This document shows positions 46,187 to 57,746 of a stretch of DNA of 64,000 bases, piece by piece. The position numbers and the translations under genes were made by a program. The notes beneath the pieces were generated by a model. That model was given only the letters and a program-made list of their open reading frames with translations. It was not told where the DNA came from and ran no database searches. This DNA is from Chrysopilus asiliformis (lineage: Eukaryota > Arthropoda > Insecta > Diptera > Rhagionidae), in the NCBI GenBank assembly GCA_964034945.1, contig OZ035962.1, forward strand, positions 91,061,650 through 91,125,649, read 5' to 3'. Positions within the stretch are counted from its first letter, which is position 1; each line of letters begins with the position of its first letter.

Positions 46187-46746
46187 TTTTTATACCCGTA
46201 TGGTGAAACCAAAGGGTATATTAACTTTGCCTTACCGTTTGTAACGCCAAGATCCCGTCATCGCACAAAAAAATGAATTACACCAGTGTGTTAAAAATGA
46301 TAAAAAAAGTTGAATTTAGCATGTCCGTCCGTCCGTCCGTCTGTCCGTCCGTCCGTCTGTCCGTCTGTGGCGCGGATTGCGGGCGCACGGATTGAGCTAG
46401 AGACTTGAAATTTTGCGTGGATCCGTTTTTCGTAAAATGCGAGGCTAAGTTCGTTAATGGGCGAAATTGGACCATTAGGGGGGGGTACCCCCCATACGAA
46501 CGAAAACGTTTTTTGCGAATATCCCAAAAGCGGAGCATCTTATCAAAAAAGTCCAAGAACAAAAGTTATTTAGGATATGATTCTACATAAAACTCCCATA
46601 CATCAAAATCCGATTGGAATAAATTTTAAAAAATCTTATTGGAAAGTTTGACTTCAAAGTGGAATTTTGATACGCCGTTCAATTAAATCACCATACGGGT
46701 TTTCAATAATTGCCAGATTGGCAATTATAGCTTTTGTTATGTTTAT
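46187..46746 (+). mobile_element. INE-1/DINE-1-like Helentron, complete copy A
   Basis: It begins TTTTTATACCCGTATGGTGA, close to the TATACCCGTT start of Drosophila INE-1. Next come AAGGGTATATTAACTTTG, CGTTTGTAACGCCAAG and a (GTCCGTCC/GTCTGTCC)n run at 46322-46368. The 13-bp word ACCCGTATGGTGA near the 5' end is exactly inverted near the 3' end (TCACCATACGGGT, about 46690) and is followed by a hairpin (ATTGCCAGATTGGCAAT). Subterminal inverted repeats plus a 3' hairpin are the Helentron layout. A sister copy lies at 55583-56158. No protein is encoded. Confidence 0.75.
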
Positions 46747-46779
46747 CTAATTTAATGAGTTTTATATTAGCATGTGTTT

Positions 46780-46935
46780 CGTTTTTATTCTCTACATGAA
46801 AATCATATAGTAGAATATCAGATTAAGTATACAGTTTGTGACGCATCGGACCATTCGTCGGACAAAAAATTAAACTACACCAGAGGGTTTAGTATGACCA
46901 AAGATTTTGATTTTCTTCTGCCCATCCATGAACAC
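46780..46935 (+). mobile_element. INE-1-like 5' fragment
   Basis: Shows TTATTCTCTACATGAAAATC, CAGTTTGTGACGCATCGG, CGTCGGACAAAAAATTAAAC and ACACCAGAGGGTTTAG, which correspond to the first 150 bases of the copy at 32664. The microsatellite and core are missing. Confidence 0.55.
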
Positions 46936-48129
46936 CACGAAGAAATTTCGAAGAAATTAAGGTTAAGGTATTTTCATAAATCCCATATAATGATTGCATC
47001 TCGCAATAACAGCTCTTCGTAAATACTTTCAACTATTTCAGTTATGTTAATCTCTGAATTTGTAATAATTTTTGAAATTTTAATTTTTAATCAAATTTAA
47101 TTTACAATTTAACACAAACTCGAATAGATTTTTTGACTATTTATGTTTCGACTAAATTTAAAACATATCGACCTAGAACTCGAATGTCTCTCCCAATTTT
47201 AAAAGAAAATGTTTCCTAGTCTGTCGTTTCCAATGAGAAAATTCTTCCTCTAACGACTGAATCACATTCACACTTCCCAAATGTCTATACAGGCCCATTT
47301 TAAGATAAACGGCGTTGCTCACGAGGGCCGTTAACGAGACTTAAAGTTATTTCTGGCAATTAAATTTGCCATTTGTTTCGGCTAATTAGAAGGGAATTTT
47401 TTCGTATCTTGTGTACTAGGAAATTAAACCCGAATGACAAGTGTTTTGATTAATCTTATGGAACATGTTTTCATTCTAGAACAAGGAATGTCTTCATTTA
47501 ACGATTGAATGAATTTTAGAAGAAATAAGGAAATTAAAATTAAAGTTTGATGCTATTTTAAAGGAAAGGGCATATTTATTCCTAGATATGTGACATACAC
47601 AAATGATATATACATGAAATTTGTTTCAGGTTCATTGTTTCAGTTACTAACAGTTTTGTAATTTGTTATAAACAACTATTTTTCGGAACTTCACAGATAT
47701 ATTGAAAAAAAGTATTTTCTTCTAACATATAAGAAAATCTACAATTCTGTGGTCACAAAGAAAAACTGCTTAAGTCGAAAAAGTGTGTTTTGAGTAATTT
47801 GGGTTTAAAGTTTTGATTACTTTCTGATTCTTTAAAACGAAAAATGTTTTCCAGTTTGAAATAAACACTTTAAATACTACTTTAAACTCAAAAGAATCTT
47901 TAAATCCAATTTTATTAAAGTGTTTTCATAAAAAATGCGTTTATTCCATATTATGAATAAGTTTTACCAAAACCATAGTAAACCAAAACTGACTCAGGTT
48001 ATATGGTTTTTACTCTGCCATTCCTCAGAGGGGTACAGCATGAAAACCAAATTTTGACAGAATATAGAACTATAGAGAATTCAAATATTCACCAACCTTT
48101 AAAAGTACATAACTCGACTTAAGCGGTTT
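46936..48129. other. AT-rich DNA without a recognised gene
   Basis: No feature seen. Confidence 0.4.
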
Positions 48130-48260
48130 TTCCTTGTGACAACAGAATTGTCAGGGAGCACTCTGGCTTTGGGAGGTGTTCTGGGTTGCTTATCATGAAT
48201 CTGGTGTTGAAATTTCAAAATTCGAAACGGAAGGTCCATTTTTCCCCAAAATTTTTTAAA
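48130..48260 (+). mobile_element. Helitron internal fragment
   Basis: CATGAATCTGGTGTTGAAATTT, AAATTCGAAACGGAAGG and the surrounding GGGTTGCT block match the interior of the Helitron at 58670-59201. No termini. Confidence 0.45.
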
Positions 48261-48714
48261 TTATTTATACCAACAACAACACGTAAAACGACTCTTGTCG
48301 AAAACGACACGACACTCGCAATCGGGTTGTTAATTTATGTTAATCTGAAATGTTATTATTTTTTTAAAGAATAAATTTTTTCAGAATTTTTATAGTTTTT
48401 TAATATGTTCCAACACATTTTCCTCATAAAAAGTATAGAGTGAAATAACCCCGTTCACAGAGTCAACAAGCCCCAGACACGGGGTTAGTCGACTCATCGA
48501 ACAACTTTTTTTTAAATGAAAAAAAATATTTGAAACACTTATAATTAGTCAAAATAAAAGATTGACTAAGAAACACAATTGAATAAACCAACCAAAAACG
48601 TCTTTACTACACCTGAAATAATTACAGTAAAACTTTTATAAAGTAGATTATAAAAAGTGGGTCTACTAGCCCCGGTCTACCCTATATAAAGACAAACCAA
48701 ATTTTGTTTTAAAA

Positions 48715-48865
48715 ACATAAGAAAAGCTACAATTGCCAGGGTGCAATCGTCAAACTTTTTAAAAATCCATTTGTGTCGGACGAGGGATTAGGCTTAGGTC
48801 CCATTGGATTTTGATATCTGACACGATTATGTAAAATCATATTCTAAACCGATTTTACCTTAATT
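48715..48865 (-). mobile_element. INE-1-like fragment (3' end part)
   Basis: Contains AAAAACATAAGAAAAGCTAC, AATTGCCAGGGTGCAATC and GATTATGTAAAATCATATTC. It corresponds to the start (plus-strand sense) of the 20577-21196 copy. Confidence 0.5.
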
Positions 48866-49255
48866 CGAGTTCTAGACCGATATGTTTTGTATTTACTCTA
48901 ATGAAGAGCTACTGCCCTGAATACACAAATATTTCCTTTTTTTCCTATTAAATGTTATTAATGAGTAAATATAAATTGCTAATTCTTTATTATAAATTGT
49001 CAATAGTATTAACATATGAATACTTCCACAAAGTAAACATTATTAAATGTAAACAATTGTAGTAAAGTAAATATTGTTAAATGAGAATAAATATTTTATA
49101 GAAACAACTGGAATTCAATGTTTGATATTAATTAATTTATTTGAACCTCAAAAGAGGTGATTAAAAAATTAAAGTGCATATTTGCCTTTCATTGTTATGA
49201 ATAGGTAAAATCGCTTCCAATGAGCCGTGAATTTAATAGATTTTTTATCATCATA
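48866..49255. other. AT-rich DNA, no feature recognised
   Basis: Words such as TAAACATTATTAAATG and TAAATATTGTTAAATG recur near 49036-49084, suggesting local duplication. Otherwise nothing. Confidence 0.4.
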
Positions 49256-49771
49256 TCATACTAATCATATCATACGAATATATAAAAATGAGTTGGTGTC
49301 TGTCTGTCTGTCTGTCTGTCTATTCCTCTTTCACGCAAAAACGGCTGAATCGATTGACTTGAAATTTGGCATGAGTGTCTGTGGTAGTTTTGGTTCCAAC
49401 ATAGGCATACGGAAAAGTAACGCGAGAGGTGGGGGGGAGTAAGGGGAGGGGGTAAAGTGCCTTCGAAACTTATTTTTTGCGCTATGTTACTCTTTCGCGG
49501 GGAAACTATTGAACCGATTGGCCTGAAATTTGGCACAGATATTCGTGGGGGGTCCAGCCCTAACATAGACCCATTAAAAAGTAGCCCGAGAGGTGGAAGA
49601 GTAAGGGGAGGGGATAAGGTGATCTCGAAACTTAGCTCTTCTTCTATGTTACCCTTTCGCGGGGAAACTATCGATCCGATTGGCCTGAAGTTTAGCTCCA
49701 ACATAGACCATAAAAAAAAATAAAAAAAAATTGAAAAAACTTAACCCGGCAACGACGGGTATGCATGCTAG
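49256..49771 (+). mobile_element. Non-autonomous Helitron, complete
   Basis: It begins A|TCATACTAATC and continues AATATATAAAAATGAGTTGG and a GTCT microsatellite. It ends with ACCCG-GCAACGA-CGGGT, then ATGCATGCTAG|T. Both ends and the A/T flanks obey Helitron rules. The interior holds two related segments (CGCGGGGAAACTAT...GATTGGCCTGAAATTTGG at about 49495 and 49655). It is the plus-strand counterpart of the element at 1615-2430. Confidence 0.85.
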
Positions 49772-52115
49772 TTAAAAATATTAACCTTGTATGGTGAGGA
49801 TATTCAAAACTAGAAACAGACTCTTGCCTGACTCAAAAGATTTTTTTTTGGTAAAGTTTAATGGTGCTAATTAAATACTATGCAACTGAATTTGCACAGC
49901 TTTGGAATAGGAAAGCAAGTAAAAATTTGGTGTCACATTTTCAGCCACACCTCGCCCAGAGACCCAAATAACTCTCTCATTATAGCAACATATGGTTCCG
50001 CACCGTGTTCTGTCAAGAATTTATCGCATCCGATATGAAATATGCTTCGTTTACAGGCGTCGACGTCGGGAATTAGGATCCACGATCAGCAACTCTATTC
50101 ACTTCATCAAACCTCTTTTTTTCTGTTTTTTCTCATTCTTCGTTTTGTGTGCAGAAAAGGGCATTTTACCACATGCTGGCTGTTCCTCATTAGTGCGAAT
50201 CCCGCAGCGATTAGCATGAGATTTTCCTGGGGAAGTAAGTCCGCCAGCTCCCGCAGGATGGTACAATCTGCTCCCGTGCATTCGAATCTAGTAATGATGG
50301 GTGGGTGGGAGTGTTTACGTGCATTTGGCTGAGGAGCTATTATTTATTCGTGCATGGTGTCGTGCTTTGCACCTTTAAGAAAATTACAGAGCCCTTTAGT
50401 GGTAAACGTCAGAGTCCCACTAAGTTGTAGCTATAAAATATAGGAGTATCAGGTACAGTTGATGTTGGTATACATACGTACAAATATATTTGTAAGTTTA
50501 TTTACACTATATGTTGGTATATTTTTGCGTGCACACACACCTCGTTACTGTAATTAACATCAACAATCGTTATGCATGAAAGCTAGCTTGTAATTTGAAT
50601 AATGTCCACTTTGATGTGCTGACAGATGAAACTTACGACTGTCAGCAGGATTCAAATTAAATTAGTGCTTGTCGTGTGGAAGTCTTAATAATTGTAGGCC
50701 CCCTACAATTAAAATATATTTTCATAACTGCCATATTAATAATCTGCAAGTGAAACAAAGGTGGACTTTAATGGTCTTGTTAGTAACCCATAATAAGAGG
50801 ACATTCAAATTTATTTGTTTTTGTTTTTCAATTTTTGTCATAATATTTCGTTTTAGTACGAACATACATTGCTCTTTTATTTATATAGAAAGTTTAGAAG
50901 TATTCATAAAAGAATTAACTCTAGGCTAGATAAATTTAAAAAAAAAAGATTTTTCTTTAGAATAATTTAATTTATGAAATTCCTCATCAAATAAAATTCA
51001 AATTAATTCCGATAAAATATTTCTTTTTTATTCATTTTCTCTCTAAACAATATAAAATTTTGATGAAAGCGAAACCAAGTTAATTTTAGTTTGGCTTGAG
51101 ATATTTAATATCTGAGATTTAACAGAAATTGTGATGCAATCGAAACGTATATATTAGAACCGAAGCAAAGAAACGGAAGAATTTCTTTGAAGAGAAATAT
51201 CCCAGCAACGAAGGTCTGATAAGCAACCAAGGATAAGCGAAATGAATATCCATTCCTTAGATATTATAAAGCGCCGATTTTCCACTTCTCTGACTCCTTA
51301 TTAGAAGTTTGGCGAATAAAAGTTTCCTTTTGATATATTCTCACATTCGGTTGCTTCGTAAAGTATCTAATATGCTAAAAGAAGCCTGAAAAACGAAAAA
51401 AAAGTGTTGAGCACAGAGCGTTGAGCGTGAAACGAAATGGAAAAAAGTAATGTAAATAAATAAATATTTTTGCAATCCACTGTAAATTATCCTTCTTTAC
51501 TTGGTCGAGTCTCCCTAACTAAACTCATATCTTTGCTTGGGATACCTTCTGGCACTTCGATCAGGGAAATAAAAACAGGGAGTATACCAAGAAAATTTCA
51601 GTCAAAATGAAGAATAAGAAAATGTTCCAATGGTATTTTTTCAGTTGATTCATTCATTTAACCCGCGATCTAAGCGTCTTTGCAAACGAGAAACAGTTTT
51701 CCATCTTTTGATAAATCTAAATTGTAAAAGGGACCAAGGGATAAAATACAAAATGGCAAAAGAAAAATGTTTTAGTTAACAAGTTATATTCATCCCATTT
51801 CGCCATCCTAAAATAAAGAAATGTTTGAAAAGTAAACTCCATATTACAAAATGTTTTTATATACATACATGTATTCCTATAAACATCGAATATATTAGAT
51901 GAGGTTTGTGTTAGTGATAGTGTTTGCATTCCGTTTAAATATGAACTGGTAGCCTAAAGTCAAAATCGATAATTTTCAATTAACTGAGGGGTCAGAATGT
52001 AGTCCTTTTTTCAACTTTATTTCTTCATGGCCTTTGTTTCTGTAATTATTGGCATACAACCCGCCAGGCATGGCGGGAATTTTATACGAGCACAATTCTA
52101 CTTCTCGTATTGCTA
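49772..52115. other. Non-coding DNA without a recognised gene
   Basis: A less AT-rich patch at about 49950-50340 shows overlapping open frames on both strands with no recognisable domain. Confidence 0.4.
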
Positions 52116-52541
52116 GGGTGACCATATTTTTTCGTCAAAATCCACATTTTTTTCTCAAAAGGTAGCGGGTGAGTGGGAGGGGGGAGATGAGTTTTGGGGG
52201 GTGGGTGGTTGACGAAGTATGAGGCAATTTTCCGATTTGTTTTAATTTCTGTATTTTGTTTATGAATATAAATATAAATGTTATAAATGTTTTATGTTTT
52301 TAAAACACAACAAAAATTACGCCGCGGGCAAAACTTGTGGAAACAAGCATCACACTATAAAATTCAACGCTGGCGATTTTTTTTAATGAAAAATGCGCCA
52401 GAAGCAGTTATTTCTGAGGAAACTGCGAAAATTTTTGGCGTTAAAGGTTAATTTTTCAGTGATTAATTTAGTTTCCGAATCGCCAGGAAAACAGATTTAA
52501 ATTCAGGACTATTCCAACCATTCCGGGACGTATGATCACCC
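52116..52541. mobile_element. 426-bp TIR element (GGGTGACCATA ends), TA target site
   Basis: The left end GGGTGACCATATTTTTTCG is matched by the inverse TATGATCACCC at the right end (8 of the outer 11 bases clearly, more weakly inward). Each end is bounded by TA (52114-52115 and 52542-52543). TA duplication fits a Tc1/mariner-type MITE. No coding capacity. A G-rich low-complexity run lies at 52165-52210. Confidence 0.6.
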
Positions 52542-52543
52542 TA

Positions 52544-53011
52544 CGTATTGTCGTCCGTTCGCTTCTTTGTGGTACGCTGAGGGATTGTTATCTGTTAAGA
52601 TTAAGGATTATTAGAATGGACGAACGACAGGCTTCTTTTAATAAGCGCACAAATATTAAAATTCTTGCGATATCAAAAGCGAAAATATCTGTGATTTACA
52701 CAAACATTCTCATCTGTAAGTAATCTAACCGAACAAAAGAATATTTAATGAAATTAAATATTTTATAAATGAACACATGATGAAGGATGAATATTACTTA
52801 TATGACTGAAATTATTTTAATTTTTAATAACGCGAATAAGAAGTATTTCTGGTTTTCTTAATGATGTTTAAATTAATAAATATTTAAGGATAAAACAAAC
52901 CTGATTTTCTTAAGGTTTAAAAATATACTTTCTTGGTATATTTTCTTATCAACTTAGGAGTTGTACATAAAATACTTTCAGGCTTTTCGAAACATATCCT
53001 CATCATTCGTT
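52544..53011. other. AT-rich DNA, no feature recognised
   Basis: A 63-codon open frame at 52532-52723 starts inside the preceding element's terminus and is not considered a gene. Confidence 0.4.
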
Positions 53012-53142
53012 AAGCCCAATTTAGACTGCGAACTTTCTCGACCAATGAGTTCAAAGCTTTCAATGATAGGAAAATGAAAGCTTTGATCTCATTGGTCGAG
53101 AAAGCACAACCATAATCGCAATCGTTAGTCTGAATTGGGCTT
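53012..53142. mobile_element. 131-bp foldback element
   Basis: The outer arms AAGCCCAATTTAGACT / AGTCTGAATTGGGCTT and inner arms TTTCTCGACCAATGAG / CTCATTGGTCGAGAAA pair across the whole length, with a central AAGCTTTCA...TGAAAGCTT loop. It would form a long hairpin as RNA or single-stranded DNA. It is probably a small MITE. Confidence 0.75.
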
Positions 53143-55582
53143 TTTGAATATTCTAAAACCCCCCTTCCCCCGCAAGCTCACAATTTATGTCAAATCGAAA
53201 GCAACTATCTTTCCATTTTTTAACATGAAAAAAATCAGTATGACTCCATTTATATTTAAGATAAAAAATATCAGGTAAAATTTAAATAAATCAATTAGGA
53301 AGAAAATGGTGTCTTTTTATAGTAAAGTATCAATTTTATGGAAAAAATTGACTGTTTTCTGACTGTTTTTTGACTGGTTTTTGACTGTAAAAAAAATAGA
53401 AAAAAGTCTCCGTCTAGTTCTACTAATGCGTAATAATTCTGCAAAATTCCAGATAAGTCAATTGAGTTGTTATTGAGTAATCGTTGTCACTGATTTTGGA
53501 AACATAGTTTTGAGAAAATCGTGATTAAAATTTTAAGTTATTTCGTAAATCCTCGAAATCTGGCTGCACACATGACTTTAAAGTCGAATAACTACGGCAA
53601 TTTGCTTATGAACAACGTAAAACTTTGAGAAACAAAAACCGATAGCTTGTACTTTAAGAAAGTGCAAAAAACTTTTTCGATTTCTGCAAAGCTTGCTGGT
53701 AGGCATAACCCTATCCTTCCTGACATTTTGATTCTTATAACAATCGCATGCGGCATCTATCTCAACAAAAAAAAAGATTTTTGGATTGTTAAAAAGTCAT
53801 AGGGTTTTTTTAGTTTTCTAGGAAATGTTTATTAAAACTTTTTTCTCAAGATCTGAGTATTTCTTATGACCAAAACTTGTAACATTTTTAACTATCATAA
53901 CGGAAAAGGGGGAGAAATTCGAAAACCTCGGCATCTATCCGGACTTTACTCAATCTGAATCATCCCCTTTCCTCCCCTTTCAATGAAGGAACTTTGATTC
54001 AAACAAAATTTAAATACTTAAAAATCATATCAATTTCCCTAACAAATGAAAAAAAGTGAACAATGAGAATATTTAAATAAGATATATGTAAGCAATTTAA
54101 CAACAAATCTTTAACCTTTCGCGAAATAGCAGTGAAAAATCGCAACTGAAACAAAAGTCTAATTTATCTTGCTTCCTTTTACTCTCTCCATTTCGGTTAT
54201 GCGATCCTATTTGTTACTTAAAACAAATGTTCACCTTATTGACAAACCGCTTATAATTTTTTGTAAGAAAAAAAAGACAACCTGCATTAGTCAGATGTAT
54301 CAAAGGAAAAAGAAATCTTAAAGAAATGGGACAAAAAAAAATGTTTAAAAAGTAAAATGAAAAGGGGAAGATTTTCGGTGATCCAACAGAATAACAATAG
54401 CAAAAGAAAATTCACTGACATCAAAAGGAATAGAATAAATGGAATAAAATTTCAAGAAATCATCTCGAATGTCAAAACCGATAAAACTCCCATCGATCAA
54501 AATTCCCCACATCCAGACGGGAATCTCCTATCAAACATAGGCGTGTGTGTTCTTCGATAACCAAAATATTCAAATATATTTCGAATAAAAAATTCCACTA
54601 ACAATGTTTTCAATAGACATTCATTCCATGAGTCCTCCAACAAAAGGGAACCAAACCAAAAAAGAATAGAAGAAGGAAACAGAATAAAAGACTTAAGTTA
54701 AAGGAAAAAATCTGTGTTTATTGAAAGCAGCATATCCTTGTTAAAAGTGATCACACCCAGACAGCAGGTATTTTTTTTTTTCAAGAATTGATCGAATGAA
54801 TCAGTCTTGTGTTCTTCGTTATAGTTATTTTATATTCGGAATAGGTATGGAGTCTGAGTCAGGATTTTTGCGTGGAAAATTCCAGGACCTTTCCTGGACA
54901 AATTCCAGGATCGAGTTGCATGATGTGATCGTGACGTAACCGATTATAAAACTTGTGACGTAACCGATTATGGAATTACCTAGACGATTATTTTATTATT
55001 AATTCTTATTTTTGTACCTAGGGCTTGTCTGTGAATTATTGTAAAAAAACGAATATTTTTTTTTAGAAATTTCAAGATAACAACAAAGTATTTCATAAAA
55101 ATAGATTCACCAGATAGGTTCGGATTAGCCAGGACGCTCCCGGATTGAGATATGATGTTCCGACGTACTGGAAACTAAATTTTTGTCTCGGATAATTAAT
55201 TTTAAGGATAGTTATTTGGGTGGCCGTATATATTTTGCGCTAATCCGTGACAAGATGAGTGGGGGAGGGAAGGAAGGTCTGAAAAAGGAGTATAGCTGAA
55301 ATGAGGCAACAAATTTTGTACAGAATAAATAAATATCAAATCCGGGAAAAATCAGAAAGAAACATACGCACCAGGCGAATTCTTTTAAACAGTGCGACTT
55401 TTAAACCCAAAGCTACAGAGCTACATAATAAACACAACTGGAATTCTCAAAATACCAATAAAGAAATATTTTCGAAATATGCTCCAAATCGAAGTTCGAC
55501 AGAAAAAATGCGCCGCTGGCGAAAAAAATATTTTGTCGAATTGGCCGAATTGGAATATGTTTTGGAACATTTTTACTTCTCG
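53143..55582. other. AT-rich DNA without a recognised gene
   Basis: It includes a duplicated GTGACGTAACCGATTAT word at about 54930-54976 and a CCAGGACCTTTCCTGG palindrome just before it. Open frames at 55301-55639 and nearby are unsupported. Confidence 0.4.
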
Positions 55583-56158
55583 TTTTATACCCGTATGGTG
55601 AAACCAAAGGGTATATTAACTTTGCCTTACCGTTTGTAATGCCAAGATTCCGTCATCGCACAAAAAAATGAATTACACCAGTGTGTTTAGAATGATAAAA
55701 AAAATTGAATTTTGCATGTCCGTCCGTCTGTCCGTCTGTCTGTCCGTCTGTCTTTCCGTCTGTCTGTCCGTCTGTCCGTCTGTCTGTGGCGCGGATTGCG
55801 GGCGCACGGATTGAGCTAGAGACTTGAAATTTTGCGTGGATCCGTTTTTCGTAAAATGCGAGGCCAAGTTCGTTAATGGGCAAAAATGGAGCATTAGGGG
55901 GGGTACCCCCCATACGAACGAAAAAGTTTTTTGCGAATATCTCAAAAACGGAGCATCTTATCAAAAAAGTCCAAGAACAAAATTTATTTAGGATATGATT
56001 CTACATAAAACTCCCATACATAAAAATCCGATTGGAATATAGGAAAGTTTGACTTCAAATTGGAATTTTGGTATAACTGTTCGAATTTTGATACGAATAT
56101 CACCATACGGGTCTCCAATGATTGCCAGATTGGCAATTATAGCTTTTGTTATGTTTAA
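55583..56158 (+). mobile_element. INE-1/DINE-1-like Helentron, complete copy B
   Basis: Nearly identical in layout to 46187-46746: TTTTATACCCGTATGGTGA start, a (GTCCGTCT)n run at 55718-55787, GGCGCGGATTGCGGGCGC core, TCACCATACGGGT subterminal inverse near 56100 and the ATTGCCAGATTGGCAAT hairpin near 56122. High similarity to copy A suggests a fairly recent amplification. Minus-strand open frames through both copies give the same chance peptides. Confidence 0.75.
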
Positions 56159-56525
56159 TTTTGTTTCCAAGACACCGGGGCAGCTGGCCTTAATCCGGTA
56201 TGGAATGATCCGATTTCGCTCATTCAAGGACTTAGCTTTGCCATTTACGACAAAGACACCTTAAAACAAATTCCATCCTCTAGCTCAATTCTTTCGAAAG
56301 TTATGGTATTCACAGACCGACAAGCGGACAGACGGACAGACAGACAGGCAGGCGGAAAGACAGACAGACAGGCGGAAAGACAGGCGGAAAGACAGACAGA
56401 CAGGCGGATATGCGGGAATCAAAATCTTTTGTCATCCCTAACACCCTGGTGTAGTTTATTTTTGTGTCCGACGATTGGCTCGATGTGCTACAAACCATAT
56501 ACTGATTCACATACAGAGTATAGAA
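56159..56525 (-). mobile_element. INE-1-like fragment abutting copy B in opposite orientation
   Basis: Contains the core words CATTTACGACAAAG and TAGCTCAATTCTTTCGAAAG and an expanded GACAGACAGGCGGAAA microsatellite (56318-56410). It also has CATCCCTAACACCCTGGTG, the intact form of the site used by the MITE at 16233, and it ends near the ACAGAGTATAG palindromic end. It belongs to the other INE-1-like subfamily. Confidence 0.6.
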
Positions 56526-57410
56526 AGTACTATCCCTTTATCGACACTACCTATTACTGTCTGGATTCTGGCCAAAAATCTGAAAGCCACTCGAGAATTT
56601 TAACCATATTTAACTCACTCGTTATTAATTTCTTTGGGAAGTGTGGAAATTTGATTTCGTTTATTGTATTATTAAATAAAAAAGTACAAACAAATAAAAT
56701 AAAAACAAGAAGAAAAAAATATCAGCAAAGTTGAATGTTGCCCAGCATTTTGAGGATTACATATACTTCGTTTTCTGCATGAACAAAATTCAACTCAACT
56801 CCTTCATTTATCGCTTTATAAGAATACGTGATCAAAATAATAGAAGAATCATCTTTATTTACCTTTGGCAGCCATCAAGATGCGACGCGAAATAAATTCC
56901 CCACAGGACACATACTATTCGCAATTCAGCTCACTGCCTCCTGCTTTCTTATATAATGTCTTGGATGTTCTGTTGGTTGTGATGCGGAATTGAGCAGATA
57001 TATCAGGAAAACTTTTTAACCGTCTTACTTTTGGATTTCCTTATAAAGATAGATGGATACACGTCAAGTAGATACACGGCAATACGCACACGGTTCATTT
57101 TTGTACTGAATTTCATTGCTTGCGGATCTGTATCTAAAAAATGCCAAAGACACAAGAACGATGTTTAAGGAAGTGCGGACGACATGGTTGCGTTTTCCTC
57201 CTATTCTGTGTGAGTCAGCAAGGATCGAACTTGAAAATCTGTCGACAGCAGAAAAGTTAAATAAATTCCTCAGCAGCTTGAGTTAACAAGGCGGTATGGC
57301 ATCGGCACGTGGAATTCAAAGTTTAATTTCAGGATGATAGAAAGATAGGGGAGAGACACCGGGGAATCCCCGAAGTTGAAACTCACTGTAGATTCAATAA
57401 AACTGGATGG
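56526..57410. other. AT-rich DNA without a recognised gene
   Basis: On the minus strand an acceptor-like tract (CTGTCGACAG near 57240-57250) is followed by about 57 open codons. This could be an exon downstream of the candidate at 57411-57746. The evidence is thin. Confidence 0.25.
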
Positions 57411-57746
57411 TTATCTATGGAGATCCCTCTGCATGGTATACTGTTGGTAGATTTGATCGTTCAGACATTCAAGCCGTGTTGTTGCCAAGTAGTATAAAAG
57501 GAGAAATGGAAAAGTTACCCAAATCCAATTAAAAATCAGTTTGTGGACGTCCCCTTTCATGTTTCCATCAAAGACTGTGTACACATAACTAGGAACAAGT
57601 TCCGCTTCCCGATTATATAAAACGTATACGAACATGACGATAGTTAGTGCAGATACTTTTATCCATATAACAAACATTAGGTGTACACAGAGTGCGAGGG
57701 AAGAGAACGAATGAAATAAAACTTGTCTAATATGAATCGAATACAT
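57411..57746 (-). CDS. Candidate exon of a multi-pass membrane protein, possibly a chemoreceptor
   Basis: A minus-strand frame from ATG 57746 to the stop at 57411 encodes two clear hydrophobic segments (around SLALCVHLMFVIWIKVSALTIV and IWVTFPFLLLYYLATT). These are followed by TRLECLNDQIYQQ, which recalls the post-membrane L-N motif of insect gustatory receptors. A splice acceptor (ATATTAG before 57726) and a donor (CA|GTATAC at 57441) would bound an exon of about 285 bp. If real, it is one exon of a larger gene whose other exons I could not place. The resemblance is a judgement by eye, and a chance hydrophobic frame in AT-rich DNA is possible. Confidence 0.25.
   Translation of the reverse strand: MYSIHIRQVLFHSFSSLALCVHLMFVIWIKVSALTIVMFVYVLYNREAELVPSYVYTVFDGNMKGDVHKLIFNWIWVTFPFLLLYYLATTRLECLNDQIYQQYTMQRDLHR

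Noticed and set aside
46278..46562. Minus-strand frames rich in D-R-R-T-D-G-Q
   Set aside because: The composition is the translated GTCTGTCC microsatellite of an INE-1-like repeat.
49270..49704. 144-codon minus-strand frame with repeated PIGSIVSPRK words
   Set aside because: It lies entirely inside a short Helitron, and the repeated words come from that element's internal duplication.
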